A stretch of 34,339 nt of DNA from positions 1 to 34,339 of the forward strand of contig NZ_JAIBNX010000084.1 of the NCBI RefSeq assembly GCF_026130045.1. The letters run 5' to 3'. This DNA comes from Micromonospora sp. CPCC 205371. GTDB lineage: Bacteria > Actinomycetota > Actinomycetes > Mycobacteriales > Micromonosporaceae. A model generated the notes under the pieces. The model was given only the letters and a program-made list of their open reading frames with translations, did no database searches and was not told the origin of the DNA. Shown piece by piece: positions 17,058 to 25,169 of this stretch (position 1 is its first letter; each line of letters opens with the position of its first letter). The translations under genes were made by a program, and so were the position numbers.

Positions 17058-18281
17058 ATGGCCGCGAACGACCAGGTCACCACGGAAGTGGACCACGTCG
17101 ACCAAAAAGCCCAATTTGTCGTGCCGCGCCAGCGGACGCCGCAGCGCACGGGCTGGCGCCCGCTGCACGTTGCGATGATCGGCCAGAAGGGAATGCCCGC
17201 CACGTACGGCGGGGTGGAGCGGCACGTCGAGGAGATGGCGAGCCGCCTCGCCGGCTTCGGGCACCGGGTCACCGTGTACTGCCGCGACAGCTACGGCGAG
17301 GTCACCGAGCCGCTGTACCGGGGCGTGCACCTGCGACCGGTACGCACCGTGGCGAGCAAGCACCTCGACGCGATCGTGCACAGCGCCGCCTCGTCGCTGG
17401 CGGCGATCCGGTCGCGCCCCGACATCGTGCACTACCACGGCCTCGGGCCGGGCCTGGTCGCGCCGCTGCCCCGCATGCTGTCCCGCGCCAAGGTGGTGCA
17501 GACCGTGCACGGGCTCGACAACCACCGGGCAAAGTGGAGCCGGGTCGCCAAGGCGGTGCTCGGCACGGCGTACTGGATGAGCGGGTACGTGCCGGACGCC
17601 CGGGTCGCGGTGTCGCGAGGGCTCGCCGCCCACTACACCGATCGGTTCGGCCGGCTCACGCAGTACCAGCCCAACGGGGTCAACCCGCCGGTGCACGTGC
17701 CGCCGGACCAGATCGTCGAGCGGTTCGGCCTGACGCCGGGGCGGTACGCCCTGCTGGTCGGGCGGTTGGTGCCGGAGAAGGCCGCCGACATGCTGATCCG
17801 TGCGTTTCGCCGATTGCCGGGTGACCATCGGTTGGCCGTGGTGGGCGGGTCCTCGTACACCGACGAATTCGTCGCGGAGCTGAAGGCGACCGCGGCGGGT
17901 GACCCGCGCGTGGTCTTCACCGGTTTCGCGTACGGCGACCTGCTCGCGGAGCTGTATTCGCACGCGGCCGTCTTCGTGCAGCCCTCGCGCGTCGAGGGGC
18001 TGCCGCTGACGCTGCTGGAGGCGGCGTCGTACGGCGTGCCGGTCGTGGCGAGCGACATCTCGCCACACGTCGAGGTGCTGGAGTGCGACGGGCATGGGCG
18101 GCGGCTCTTCCGCGACGGCGACGAGGACGACCTCGTCAGCGCGCTGGAGCGGGCGCTGGCCGACCCGGCCGCCGAGCGGCGCGGTGCGAAGAAGCTCGCC
18201 GAGCGGGTGCTGGACGAATACAGCTGGGACGCTGCTGCCAGGGAGCTGGAGGGCCTCTACCTCGACCTGGCTCGCCGATGA
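17058..18281 (+). CDS. Glycosyltransferase family 4 protein
   Basis: A 407-residue retaining glycosyltransferase of the GT-B fold. An N-terminal tail of about 35 polar residues precedes the first Rossmann domain (HVAMIGQKGMPATYGGVERH, with the GG loop). The C-terminal domain has LLVGRLVPEKAADMLIRAF and the nucleotide-sugar motif VEGLPLTLLEAASYG (E-x7-E, about 313-321). GGGGAGG lies upstream of the ATG at 17058. It probably adds a sugar to the lipid-linked repeat unit handled by the next genes. The donor sugar cannot be told. No initiating phosphoglycosyltransferase is seen in the window. Confidence 0.93.
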   Translation: MAANDQVTTEVDHVDQKAQFVVPRQRTPQRTGWRPLHVAMIGQKGMPATYGGVERHVEEMASRLAGFGHRVTVYCRDSYGEVTEPLYRGVHLRPVRTVASKHLDAIVHSAASSLAAIRSRPDIVHYHGLGPGLVAPLPRMLSRAKVVQTVHGLDNHRAKWSRVAKAVLGTAYWMSGYVPDARVAVSRGLAAHYTDRFGRLTQYQPNGVNPPVHVPPDQIVERFGLTPGRYALLVGRLVPEKAADMLIRAFRRLPGDHRLAVVGGSSYTDEFVAELKATAAGDPRVVFTGFAYGDLLAELYSHAAVFVQPSRVEGLPLTLLEAASYGVPVVASDISPHVEVLECDGHGRRLFRDGDEDDLVSALERALADPAAERRGAKKLAERVLDEYSWDAAARELEGLYLDLARR

Positions 18282-18351
18282 CGCTACATTGAGCCGACTC
18301 CTGGGCCGATCTGGGCGGCTCGGCGAGAAATCACAGGCTAGGCAAAGGGAC

Positions 18352-19770
18352 GTGACCGTACTCGTGCAGGGCCGGCCTCGACCGGCCGGGACGGCGCTGA
18401 CCGTAGCCGCGGCGTTACTGGCTGCGGCGACCGCGGTCGTCGCCGGCCTCGCCATGGACGGTGGCCAGCGGATGCGCGTCGTGCTGCCGCTCGCGGTGGC
18501 CGCCGGTGTGCTGGTGGCGGTCCTGGCGGTGACCCGGTTCGCGGCATACGTCCTGTTGATGCTCGCGGTCCGATCGTGTGTCGACCTGTTCAAGCTGAGC
18601 GGTCCGACCGCCGGCACGGGCGGCGACGGCGAATCAGTGCGCGTGCTCGACCCGTCGACGCTGGTCGGCGTGCTGTTTCTGGTCGCGGCCGGGCTGTGGC
18701 TGGCGGCGCAGTATCGGGCCCGGGGACGGCTGAACTCGTCGCCGCTCGGCGCCGCGCTGCTGCTGGTCGGCGCGACCGGCGCGGTCAGCACTCTCGGCTC
18801 GGCGCGGCCGCTGAGCAGCGCGCTCGACGTGCTGCGGGTGCTGACCGTCGTGGCGATGTTCCTGGTGCTGGAGCAGCTTCTGCCCGACGACCGCGCGGTG
18901 CGGCGCGTGCTGCTCGCGGTGTACGCGTCGTTGGCTTTGGCGCTCGGATACACCATCGTGGCGTCGCTGCTCGGCTCGCCACCGTCCGAGGTGAAGGGCA
19001 GCTTCGTCCGGATCAGCGGGCCGTTCAGCCAGTCCACCACGTTCGGCCGGTACCTGATGTTCCTGGTCGTCTTCGGCTTCGGCGTGTACCGGTTCCTCGG
19101 CGGGCGGGCGCGGGCGGCGCTGGGCGCGCTGCTGGTCCTGTCGTTGGGCTTTCTGGTGCTGACCAACACCCGCGGCGCGATCATCGGCACCGCCCTCGGC
19201 CTTCTCGTCGTGGCCCTTCTGCATCGCAGCGCGCGGCTGCTGGCGGTGCTCTGCGTGGCGGCCGTCGCGGCGGTCGCGCTCGTGCCGGCCGTGGGGGAGC
19301 GGTTCGCGCAGCTGTCCGCCGTGCGCGACGTGGGCGGCGACCCGACCGGCAACACGCTGGCGTGGCGGATGGCGTACTGGTCGGAGATCGTCTCGCTGGC
19401 GAATCAGAACCCGGTCACCGGCATCGGTCCCAACATGACCCAGCGCGTGACCGAGGAAGCCAAGAAACCGCACAACGACGTCCTGCGGGCGTATGTCGAA
19501 ACCGGCGTCCTGGGGCTTCTGGCGTATCTGGCGTTGCTGTTGATGTGCCTGCACACCGCGGCGCTGGCGCTGCGGCGGGCGCCGCCAGGCACGCTCGCGC
19601 GCGGCATCGCGGTCGGGTTCGCCGGGTGCGCGGTCGCGTTCGTCGCGGTGAGCGCCGCGTCGAACGTCATATCCAATGTGGTCACCCTCTGGTATTTCGT
19701 GGCGTTCGCGGCGGCCGCCTCCGCCGTGGCGCGCGGTGTCGTTTTGGGGAGCGATAGTGGAGATCGTTGA
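18352..19770 (+). CDS. O-antigen polymerase/ligase-like membrane protein (Wzy/WaaL type)
   Basis: A protein of about 472 residues with roughly eleven hydrophobic segments and the Wzy_C-type region containing LTNTRGAIIGTALGLLVV and AYWSEIVSLANQNPVTGIGPNM, followed by KPHNDVLRAYVETGVLGLLAYL; Arg and His in these loops are typical of the family. The start is uncertain. GTG at 18352 lies almost on an AGGGA box, GTG at 18364 is better spaced but far from it, and TTG at 18289 has no box. It polymerises repeat units or ligates polymer to a carrier outside the membrane. Its stop lies inside the next gene. Confidence 0.85.
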   Translation: MTVLVQGRPRPAGTALTVAAALLAAATAVVAGLAMDGGQRMRVVLPLAVAAGVLVAVLAVTRFAAYVLLMLAVRSCVDLFKLSGPTAGTGGDGESVRVLDPSTLVGVLFLVAAGLWLAAQYRARGRLNSSPLGAALLLVGATGAVSTLGSARPLSSALDVLRVLTVVAMFLVLEQLLPDDRAVRRVLLAVYASLALALGYTIVASLLGSPPSEVKGSFVRISGPFSQSTTFGRYLMFLVVFGFGVYRFLGGRARAALGALLVLSLGFLVLTNTRGAIIGTALGLLVVALLHRSARLLAVLCVAAVAAVALVPAVGERFAQLSAVRDVGGDPTGNTLAWRMAYWSEIVSLANQNPVTGIGPNMTQRVTEEAKKPHNDVLRAYVETGVLGLLAYLALLLMCLHTAALALRRAPPGTLARGIAVGFAGCAVAFVAVSAASNVISNVVTLWYFVAFAAAASAVARGVVLGSDSGDR

Positions 19771-20710
19771 TTACCTTCGGGTGGCTCGCCGGCGGCTGTG
19801 GGTGCTGCTGGGCGTGCCCCTGCTCGCGGCGCTGGCCGTCGGAGCGTTCGTCTTCCTGGCGCCGCAGCGGTACACCGCGACCTGTTACGTGGCCGCGCCC
19901 GCGCTCGTCGGCGGCGCCGCCGCGCAGCAGTTCACCGGCACCCAGGGCGCCAACCAGTTCGTGGCCGCCTTCAAGGCCGCGGCGACGTCGCCCCGGGTGC
20001 TCGACGAGGTGGCCGCCGACACCGGCGTGGCCACCGGCACGCTGCGCGACGGGCTGGCGGTCACCCAGGTGGGTGCGAGCAGCCAGCTCACCCTCTCCTA
20101 CACGGCGACGTCCCGTTCCACTGTGGAGCCGGTGCTCACCGCGACGGCCAAGCGGGCGCTGGACTTCCTCTTCTCGTCACAGGTCAACATCGCCACCGAG
20201 CAGGCGCGCGCGGCGAGCGCCGACGTGACCGAGGCGACGAAGGCGATCGCCGACTGGGAGAAGGCCAACAAGGTCTCGCAGCCCGACAAGCTGTACCAGG
20301 CCACGCTCACCGAGATGGCTGACCTCAAGCAGCAGAAGCTCTCCATGGAGGCGGTCGGCAACAGCCGGGGCGCAACCGCCGCGAAGTCCGCGATCGACGC
20401 CGCGCAGAAGCGCCTCGACGAGCTCGGCCCGAAGCTGCCCGACTACCAGGCGCTGCTGGCCCAGCGGGACGCGGCGACCAGCGCGCTGTCACAGGCGCGG
20501 CAGGGGCTCCAGGGTGCGCGGGCGCAGGCGCAGGCGGCCGACCCGACCCAGGTCACCAGCGTCGGTGAGGTCAGCCAGGTGTCGCGGGTACGCGCGCTCG
20601 CGATGAGCGTGCTGCCCGCCGCGGGCGCCGGGCTCCTGCTCGCGGTCCTGCTGGCCGTCGTACTGGAGTTCGCGTCCCGGCGCACCCCCCTGGTGCCCGC
20701 GCAGGCGTGA
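19757..20710 (+). CDS. Wzz-like polysaccharide chain-length/co-polymerase protein
   Basis: A 317-residue protein with the Wzz layout: a short cytoplasmic N-terminus (VEIVDYLRVARRRLWVLL), one membrane segment (about 13-35), an extracytoplasmic helical region with long charged heptad-like helices (about 140-265), and a second membrane segment (about 275-298) ending in a basic tail. I chose the GTG at 19757 because GGGGA is nearby and the Wzz N-terminus begins there; it overlaps the polymerase stop by 14 bases. There is no C-terminal tyrosine kinase domain as in Gram-positive fused forms. It should set polymer length with the neighbouring polymerase. Confidence 0.88.
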   Translation: MEIVDYLRVARRRLWVLLGVPLLAALAVGAFVFLAPQRYTATCYVAAPALVGGAAAQQFTGTQGANQFVAAFKAAATSPRVLDEVAADTGVATGTLRDGLAVTQVGASSQLTLSYTATSRSTVEPVLTATAKRALDFLFSSQVNIATEQARAASADVTEATKAIADWEKANKVSQPDKLYQATLTEMADLKQQKLSMEAVGNSRGATAAKSAIDAAQKRLDELGPKLPDYQALLAQRDAATSALSQARQGLQGARAQAQAADPTQVTSVGEVSQVSRVRALAMSVLPAAGAGLLLAVLLAVVLEFASRRTPLVPAQA

Positions 20711-22203
20711 GTACTGAGACGGCTACCGCCGATCGTCATGTCCGGGGCATGGCTCGGGGCGGGGTTCTCAACCTCGCCGGCGCCATCTGCGGGCAGGCGG
20801 CGCTGTTCGCCGTCATGCTGCTGCTGGCCCGGGTGCTGGGCAGCGGCGACGTCGGCCGGTACGCCCAGTGCTATGCGGTGCTGGCGCTGCTCGGCCTGCT
20901 CTCGCTCTCCGGGTTCCGGGCGGGGCTGACCCGGTTCGTCGCGGTAAACCTCGCCGACGAGGATCCGGCCGGGGTGCGCGGCACCGTGCGGCTCGGCCTG
21001 GCGATCAGCCTCGCGGGTTCAGTGGCGATCGGGGTGGGCCTCTTCGCGCTTGCCCCGACGCTCGCCGATGCCCTGCACGATCCGTCGTTGGTCACCGGGC
21101 TGCGGCTGGTGGCGCTGGCACTGCCCGCGTCGACGGTATGCGAGGCGGCCCTGGCCGCGACCCGCGGCTGGCGCACCCAGCGCCCGTTCACCGTCATCGG
21201 GCAGGTCTACGAACCCGCCTCCCGCCTCGCCCTCACGGGGCTCGCCATCGCTGCCGGCTTCGGCCTCACCGGCGCCCTGTGGGCCGTGGTGATCGCCTCC
21301 TGGACGGCGGCGCTGCTCGCGCTGGGAGCGCTGGTGCGGCTGATGCGGCGCGTGGCACCGGCGGCCCCTTCGTATCGGCCCCGCGAGCTGTTCAGCTTCT
21401 CCACCGTCAGCTGGGCGTCCTCGCTCGCCTCCACGGGGCTGATCTGGCTCGACACCCTGCTGCTCGGCGCGTTCGGCAACGGCGACATCGGCGTCTACAA
21501 CGTCGCCACCCGGCTCGTGACGCTCGCCATCTTCGTGCTCGCGCCCATCAACGCGGCCTTCGGCCCCTACATCGCCTACCTGTACCGCCAGGGCAAGCTG
21601 CCCGAGGTGCGCCGGATCTACGCGGCGGCCACCGGTTGGGTGGTGCGGCTGTCGCTGCCCGCGTTCGTGGCGCTGCTCGTCTTCCCGGCCGACTTGCTGC
21701 GCTTCTTCGGCGGCGCGTTCGCCACCGGTGCGACCGTCACCGTCGTGCTCGCCGTCGGACAGCTTGTCAACGCCGCCACCGGACCATGCGGCACGCTGCT
21801 CAACATGTCCGGCAAGGTCTGGCTCAACATGGTCGACAACGTGGGAGCGCTCGTGCTCAACGTTGCGCTCAACCTGTGGCTCATCCCCGCGTACGGCGTC
21901 GTCGGTGCCGCCATCGCGTGGAGCGCCTCGCTGGTAGCGGTCAACCTGGCGCGGGTCACCCAGGTCTGGGCGCTGGTGCGCGCGATGCCGATAAGCGAGG
22001 GCATGCTCAAGGGGCTGCTCGCCGGAGTGGCGGCTTTGTGCGCCGCGCTGGTCGCGCGCTGGCTCCTGCCTGGCTCTTTCCAGCTGGCCGGCGGGCTCAC
22101 TACGATTATCGCCGTCTATACCGGCGTGGTGCTCGCTCTCGGCCTGTCCAAGGAGGACACCATGGTGCTCCGATCGGTGCGAGCTGTGCGGGCCGCCGCG
22201 TGA
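20707..22203 (+). CDS. Wzx-like polysaccharide flippase (MATE/MVF superfamily)
   Basis: A 498-residue membrane protein with about fourteen hydrophobic segments and the polysaccharide_synt layout: an N-terminal RGGVLNLAGAICGQAALFAV segment, a central LFSFSTVSWASSLASTGLIW, then LDTLLLGAFGNGDIGVYNVATRL and a C-terminal NVALNLWLIPAYGVVGAAIAW. Wzx proteins flip the undecaprenyl-linked repeat unit to the outer face. The GTG start overlaps the Wzz stop (GTGA) and its own stop overlaps the sulfotransferase start (GTGA), so the set is strongly coupled. Confidence 0.92.
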   Translation: MSTETATADRHVRGMARGGVLNLAGAICGQAALFAVMLLLARVLGSGDVGRYAQCYAVLALLGLLSLSGFRAGLTRFVAVNLADEDPAGVRGTVRLGLAISLAGSVAIGVGLFALAPTLADALHDPSLVTGLRLVALALPASTVCEAALAATRGWRTQRPFTVIGQVYEPASRLALTGLAIAAGFGLTGALWAVVIASWTAALLALGALVRLMRRVAPAAPSYRPRELFSFSTVSWASSLASTGLIWLDTLLLGAFGNGDIGVYNVATRLVTLAIFVLAPINAAFGPYIAYLYRQGKLPEVRRIYAAATGWVVRLSLPAFVALLVFPADLLRFFGGAFATGATVTVVLAVGQLVNAATGPCGTLLNMSGKVWLNMVDNVGALVLNVALNLWLIPAYGVVGAAIAWSASLVAVNLARVTQVWALVRAMPISEGMLKGLLAGVAALCAALVARWLLPGSFQLAGGLTTIIAVYTGVVLALGLSKEDTMVLRSVRAVRAAA

Positions 22204-23024
22204 GCCGGCGGACCACGTTGGATGGCATGCGTCGGGCGGTCCGCAGCACCCGGGCCTGGGCAAGAGCCGTCGCGCCCGGTGCGCTGCCCGACTTTCTGAT
22301 CATCGGCGGCCAGCGCTGCGGCACCACCTCGCTGCACCACTACCTCGCCGAGCACCCGCAGGTGCGCCCCGCCACCGGCAAAGAGATCCAGTTCTTCAGC
22401 ATCCACTACGGGCGCGGCGAGCGGTGGTACCGCGGGCACTTCCCGGCGCCGATGGCCGGGCGGCAGTCGTTCGAGGCGAGCCCGTACTACCTCTTCCATC
22501 CGCGGGCCGCCGAGCGTGCCGCGGCGACGCTGCCACAGGCGCGTTTCATCGCGCTGCTGCGCGACCCGGTCGAGCGGGCGTACTCCCATTACCTGCACAC
22601 CCGCTCGTACGGCGAGGAGCCGCTGTCGTTCGGTGACGCGCTGGCCGCCGAGCACGACCGGCTGGCGTGGGCGCTGCGCGCCGGCCCCGACAGCCGCGCC
22701 GCCCACGCCGTGCTGCGCCGGTTCTCGTACGCGGCCCGGGGGCGGTACGCGGAGCAGTTGGAGCGCTGGTTCCGGCACGTGCCCCGGTCACGCATCCACG
22801 TCGTGCGCAGCGAAGACTTCTACGCCGACCCAGCCACGACGTACGCCGAGATCCTGCGCTTCCTCGACCTCGAGCCGTACCTGCCGCCCCGCTTCGCCCA
22901 ACACACCAGGCGCGTCGAATGGGGCGCACCCCCACGGCAGGCCCGCGACTCCCTTCGCGCCTACTTCGTCCCCCACAACGCGAGGCTGGCCGAGCTGTTG
23001 GGCTGGTCCAACCCCTGGCCGTGA
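22200..23024 (+). CDS. PAPS-dependent sulfotransferase
   Basis: A 274-residue sulfotransferase. The 5'-phosphosulfate loop is GGQRCGTTSLH (residues 36-46), with Arg in place of the usual Lys, a common variant. The 3'-phosphate motif is RFIALLRDPVERAYSHY. The YFVPHN...LLGWSNPW end is typical of heparan-type and bacterial polysaccharide sulfotransferases. The GTG at 22200 overlaps the flippase stop. It would transfer sulfate from PAPS to the saccharide (or to a glycolipid) made by this locus. It converges on the lipoprotein gene at 23030 with a five-base gap and no visible terminator. Confidence 0.92.
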   Translation: MSRRTTLDGMRRAVRSTRAWARAVAPGALPDFLIIGGQRCGTTSLHHYLAEHPQVRPATGKEIQFFSIHYGRGERWYRGHFPAPMAGRQSFEASPYYLFHPRAAERAAATLPQARFIALLRDPVERAYSHYLHTRSYGEEPLSFGDALAAEHDRLAWALRAGPDSRAAHAVLRRFSYAARGRYAEQLERWFRHVPRSRIHVVRSEDFYADPATTYAEILRFLDLEPYLPPRFAQHTRRVEWGAPPRQARDSLRAYFVPHNARLAELLGWSNPWP

Positions 23025-23029
23025 CCTCG

Positions 23030-23893
23030 TTAGCGGGTGGTTACCTTGACGCAGTCGGACTCGTCGGGGAGCAGGGGGCGGAGGATGACGCTCCACCGCT
23101 TGCCGGCCGAGGTCCACGGGGTGGCCGAGTTGGCCTTGGCGGCCGCCGCCAGCACTTTTTGCACGCCGTCGCCGGTCACCGTCACGCAACCGGTGCCGAG
23201 CTGCTCGCCGAGCGACGCGCCGGGCAGCTCCGGCCCGGGCCAGGACACCTCGGGCTGCTCGCCGAGCGCCGCGTCGGGCGCGACCCACGGTGAGGCGTAC
23301 GCCGCGAGCGCGGTCGGCTCGTACGACTTGGCCGTACCGGACTTTTCGGGCATGCCGGTCAGCTCGGTGAACAGATCGCGGAACTTGGTGCGGGCGGCGT
23401 TCTGCTGCTCGGTGAGGTCGGTCGATTCACCGGCCTCGGAAAGCGCGTACACCTCGGTCGTCACGTGCCCGCCGTCGGTCAGCACGGTGAACCGGGTGGT
23501 CGGCGCGTCGGCGATACCCGGCTGGCCGAAGTCGGCGGTCTTGCCCACGCCGGCAGCGACCGCCTTGTCGATGAGCTGTGTCACCGTGGCCGCGTCGACG
23601 CGGCGTACCTCGACGTTGGGCAGCGCCGGACCGGGATAGATGGCGATCTGCGGGCCCTGGCTGATGACCCGGCCGTCGCCGTACACGGTCACGATGGGCA
23701 GCCGGCCGGCGAGCATCGCGGGGGTGAGGAAACCGCCCGTGTACTCCACACGGAGCGCGACGTCGTTGGCGTCGAACTGATCGGCGGCCGTCTCTGGGGC
23801 GGTGCCACCGGAGTTCTGTGCGCAGGCTGCGGCGAGCGCCAGCAGCGCGGCTGCGGTGGTGGCGCGGACGGTACGAGCGATGGTCATGACCAT
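23030..23893 (-). CDS. Predicted lipoprotein of unknown function
   Basis: I do not recognise the family. The 287-residue product begins MVMTIARTVRATTAAALLAL and has a lipobox LAAACA, so it should be lipid-anchored outside the membrane. The body has VRVEYTGG-like and IVTVYGDGRVISQGP segments seen in actinobacterial lipoproteins of unknown role. Two cysteines near the C-terminus (GTGCVTV and ESDCVKV) could form a disulfide. The start is at 23893, or at 23887 six bases inside; GGAG is about ten bases before the first. It is divergent from the membrane protein at 23943, leaving 49 bp for both promoters. Confidence 0.75.
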   Translation of the reverse strand: MVMTIARTVRATTAAALLALAAACAQNSGGTAPETAADQFDANDVALRVEYTGGFLTPAMLAGRLPIVTVYGDGRVISQGPQIAIYPGPALPNVEVRRVDAATVTQLIDKAVAAGVGKTADFGQPGIADAPTTRFTVLTDGGHVTTEVYALSEAGESTDLTEQQNAARTKFRDLFTELTGMPEKSGTAKSYEPTALAAYASPWVAPDAALGEQPEVSWPGPELPGASLGEQLGTGCVTVTGDGVQKVLAAAAKANSATPWTSAGKRWSVILRPLLPDESDCVKVTTR

Positions 23894-23930
23894 GAGACGG
23901 TGGCTCCGCGCGGCTGGTTCCCGGGTGCGA

Positions 23931-23936
23931 TAACGT
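23931..23936 (+). promoter_or_regulatory. Leaderless-type -10 box TAACGT before the 23943 gene
   Basis: TAACGT lies exactly six bases before the ATG at 23943. In actinobacteria a TANNNT box at this distance places transcription start on the A of the ATG, giving a leaderless mRNA. No good -35 is visible. The same arrangement recurs at 29890. Confidence 0.5.
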
Positions 23937-23942
23937 AGGTGA

Positions 23943-25169
23943 ATGTTCGCCGCCGCGCCCACCCTGCGAGGCCCGCGAGGCCTGCGCCGGTGGCTGCGGT
24001 TGCTGCGCGGGCTCGCGATCCTGGCGATCGTCGCGGGTGCCTGGGCCTGGCAGCCCGTGGCGGAGAGCGCGGCACCCTCGTCCGCGCCCGCATACACGGC
24101 GGCGCACACGAGCGACGGGGCCGGCCAGACGGCCGTGTCGCTGGTCGAGGAGCCGGAGGCGCCGACAGAGCCGGCCGCTGAGAGCGGGCCGGCCATCACG
24201 CCTGACAGGGACGCCACCGCCCGCAGCGCCGACCGCTCGACGGTCGGCGTACGCGGGCCGCCGCGCTGGCGCGCCCCTCGCCCTCTCGTCATCCCTCTCC
24301 ACCCCCCCACCTTCGGTGGGGTGTATCTCATGGACCCCTTCCAGACGGCTGTCCACATCTTCGAGTCCGACTTCCGCGGCGCTGTTCTCATCTGGCTACT
24401 GCTTATTTCGGTGGCGGCGCTGCCATTCGTTTTGATGTCTATCCCGGCACGCGAGGAGCGCCGGGCGCGAAAGGCCCGCCGGGCGGCTCAGAGAGCGGTG
24501 CGGCGCCGGCCCGAGAACACACCGGCCGAGCTGCGCCGGTACGCCGAGGAGGTGGCCGTCGCGGCCCGGCGCGCCACAGTGATGGCGGAGCGCCGCAGGG
24601 CCGCGTGGGCCGGGGTGTTGCGCACGCAGGAAGCGACCTGGCGGGCGTACGACGAGGCCGTCACGGCGGCACAGCGTGCCACGCAGGCCGAGGCATTTAC
24701 GGTGCCGGATGCACCGTCCACAGCAGACGAGCGGGCGGCGCGGCGGCGGTATCTGGAGCGGACGGCGACACTCGCGCTCCGCCGCGGCGACCTGACGGCG
24801 GTGGAGTACGGCGACATCCTGGCGCACCGCAACGGCTGGAATCCGTACGCGCACCCCTTCCAGCAGGACGCCAAGTTCTGCGTGCTCCGCCGGGAACGGC
24901 TGCGCCGGGCGTGCGCCACACTGTCGAGTGTGGAGCGTTCCGCGTGGCAGGCGGCCGAGGTGGCGATGGCGGCTCAGCGGAGCCTGAGGGAAGAGGCGGC
25001 CGAAGCGGCGCTGCGCGCGCGCCAAGCGGAGCTGCGCGAGCGGGCGAAGACGCAGCGGTCGTTGCGGTTGCCAACGAAGGCGCCGCGCCCCGCCGTCGCG
25101 TGGAGCGCGGAGACCGTCGTCATCCCGGCGATCGACACGGTGCCGATCCCGCGACCCGCGCTTACCTAG
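23943..25169 (+). CDS. Membrane protein of unknown function with long charged helical region
   Basis: I do not recognise this 408-residue protein. An N-terminal basic stretch and membrane segment (about 22-40) are followed by a Pro/Ala/Glu-rich linker. A second membrane segment (about 145-165, FRGAVLIWLLLISVAALPFV) precedes a long Arg/Ala/Glu-rich region (about 170-390) likely to form helices or coiled coils, with a central YLERTATLALRRGDLTAVEYG block. An in-frame ATG at 24330 directly after a strong hairpin could start a shorter form of 279 residues beginning just before the second membrane segment. The full-length start has a leaderless promoter pattern. It overlaps the convergent regulator gene tail to tail by eight bases. 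Confidence 0.65.
   Translation: MFAAAPTLRGPRGLRRWLRLLRGLAILAIVAGAWAWQPVAESAAPSSAPAYTAAHTSDGAGQTAVSLVEEPEAPTEPAAESGPAITPDRDATARSADRSTVGVRGPPRWRAPRPLVIPLHPPTFGGVYLMDPFQTAVHIFESDFRGAVLIWLLLISVAALPFVLMSIPAREERRARKARRAAQRAVRRRPENTPAELRRYAEEVAVAARRATVMAERRRAAWAGVLRTQEATWRAYDEAVTAAQRATQAEAFTVPDAPSTADERAARRRYLERTATLALRRGDLTAVEYGDILAHRNGWNPYAHPFQQDAKFCVLRRERLRRACATLSSVERSAWQAAEVAMAAQRSLREEAAEAALRARQAELRERAKTQRSLRLPTKAPRPAVAWSAETVVIPAIDTVPIPRPALT
24305..24321 (+). promoter_or_regulatory. Internal 7-bp hairpin before an alternative start codon
   Basis: CCCCACC (24305-24311), TTC, GGTGGGG (24315-24321) forms a perfect stem with a three-base loop. The GGGG could serve as a weak ribosome binding site for the in-frame ATG at 24330 and is paired in the stem. 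It may mark the true start of a shorter protein or a regulatory site; it may also be just a Pro-Pro-Thr-Phe-Gly-Gly codon string. Confidence 0.3.

Noticed and set aside
23024-23030. A shared bidirectional terminator between the converging sulfotransferase and lipoprotein genes
   Set aside because: Only five bases separate the stops and no hairpin was found at the junction.
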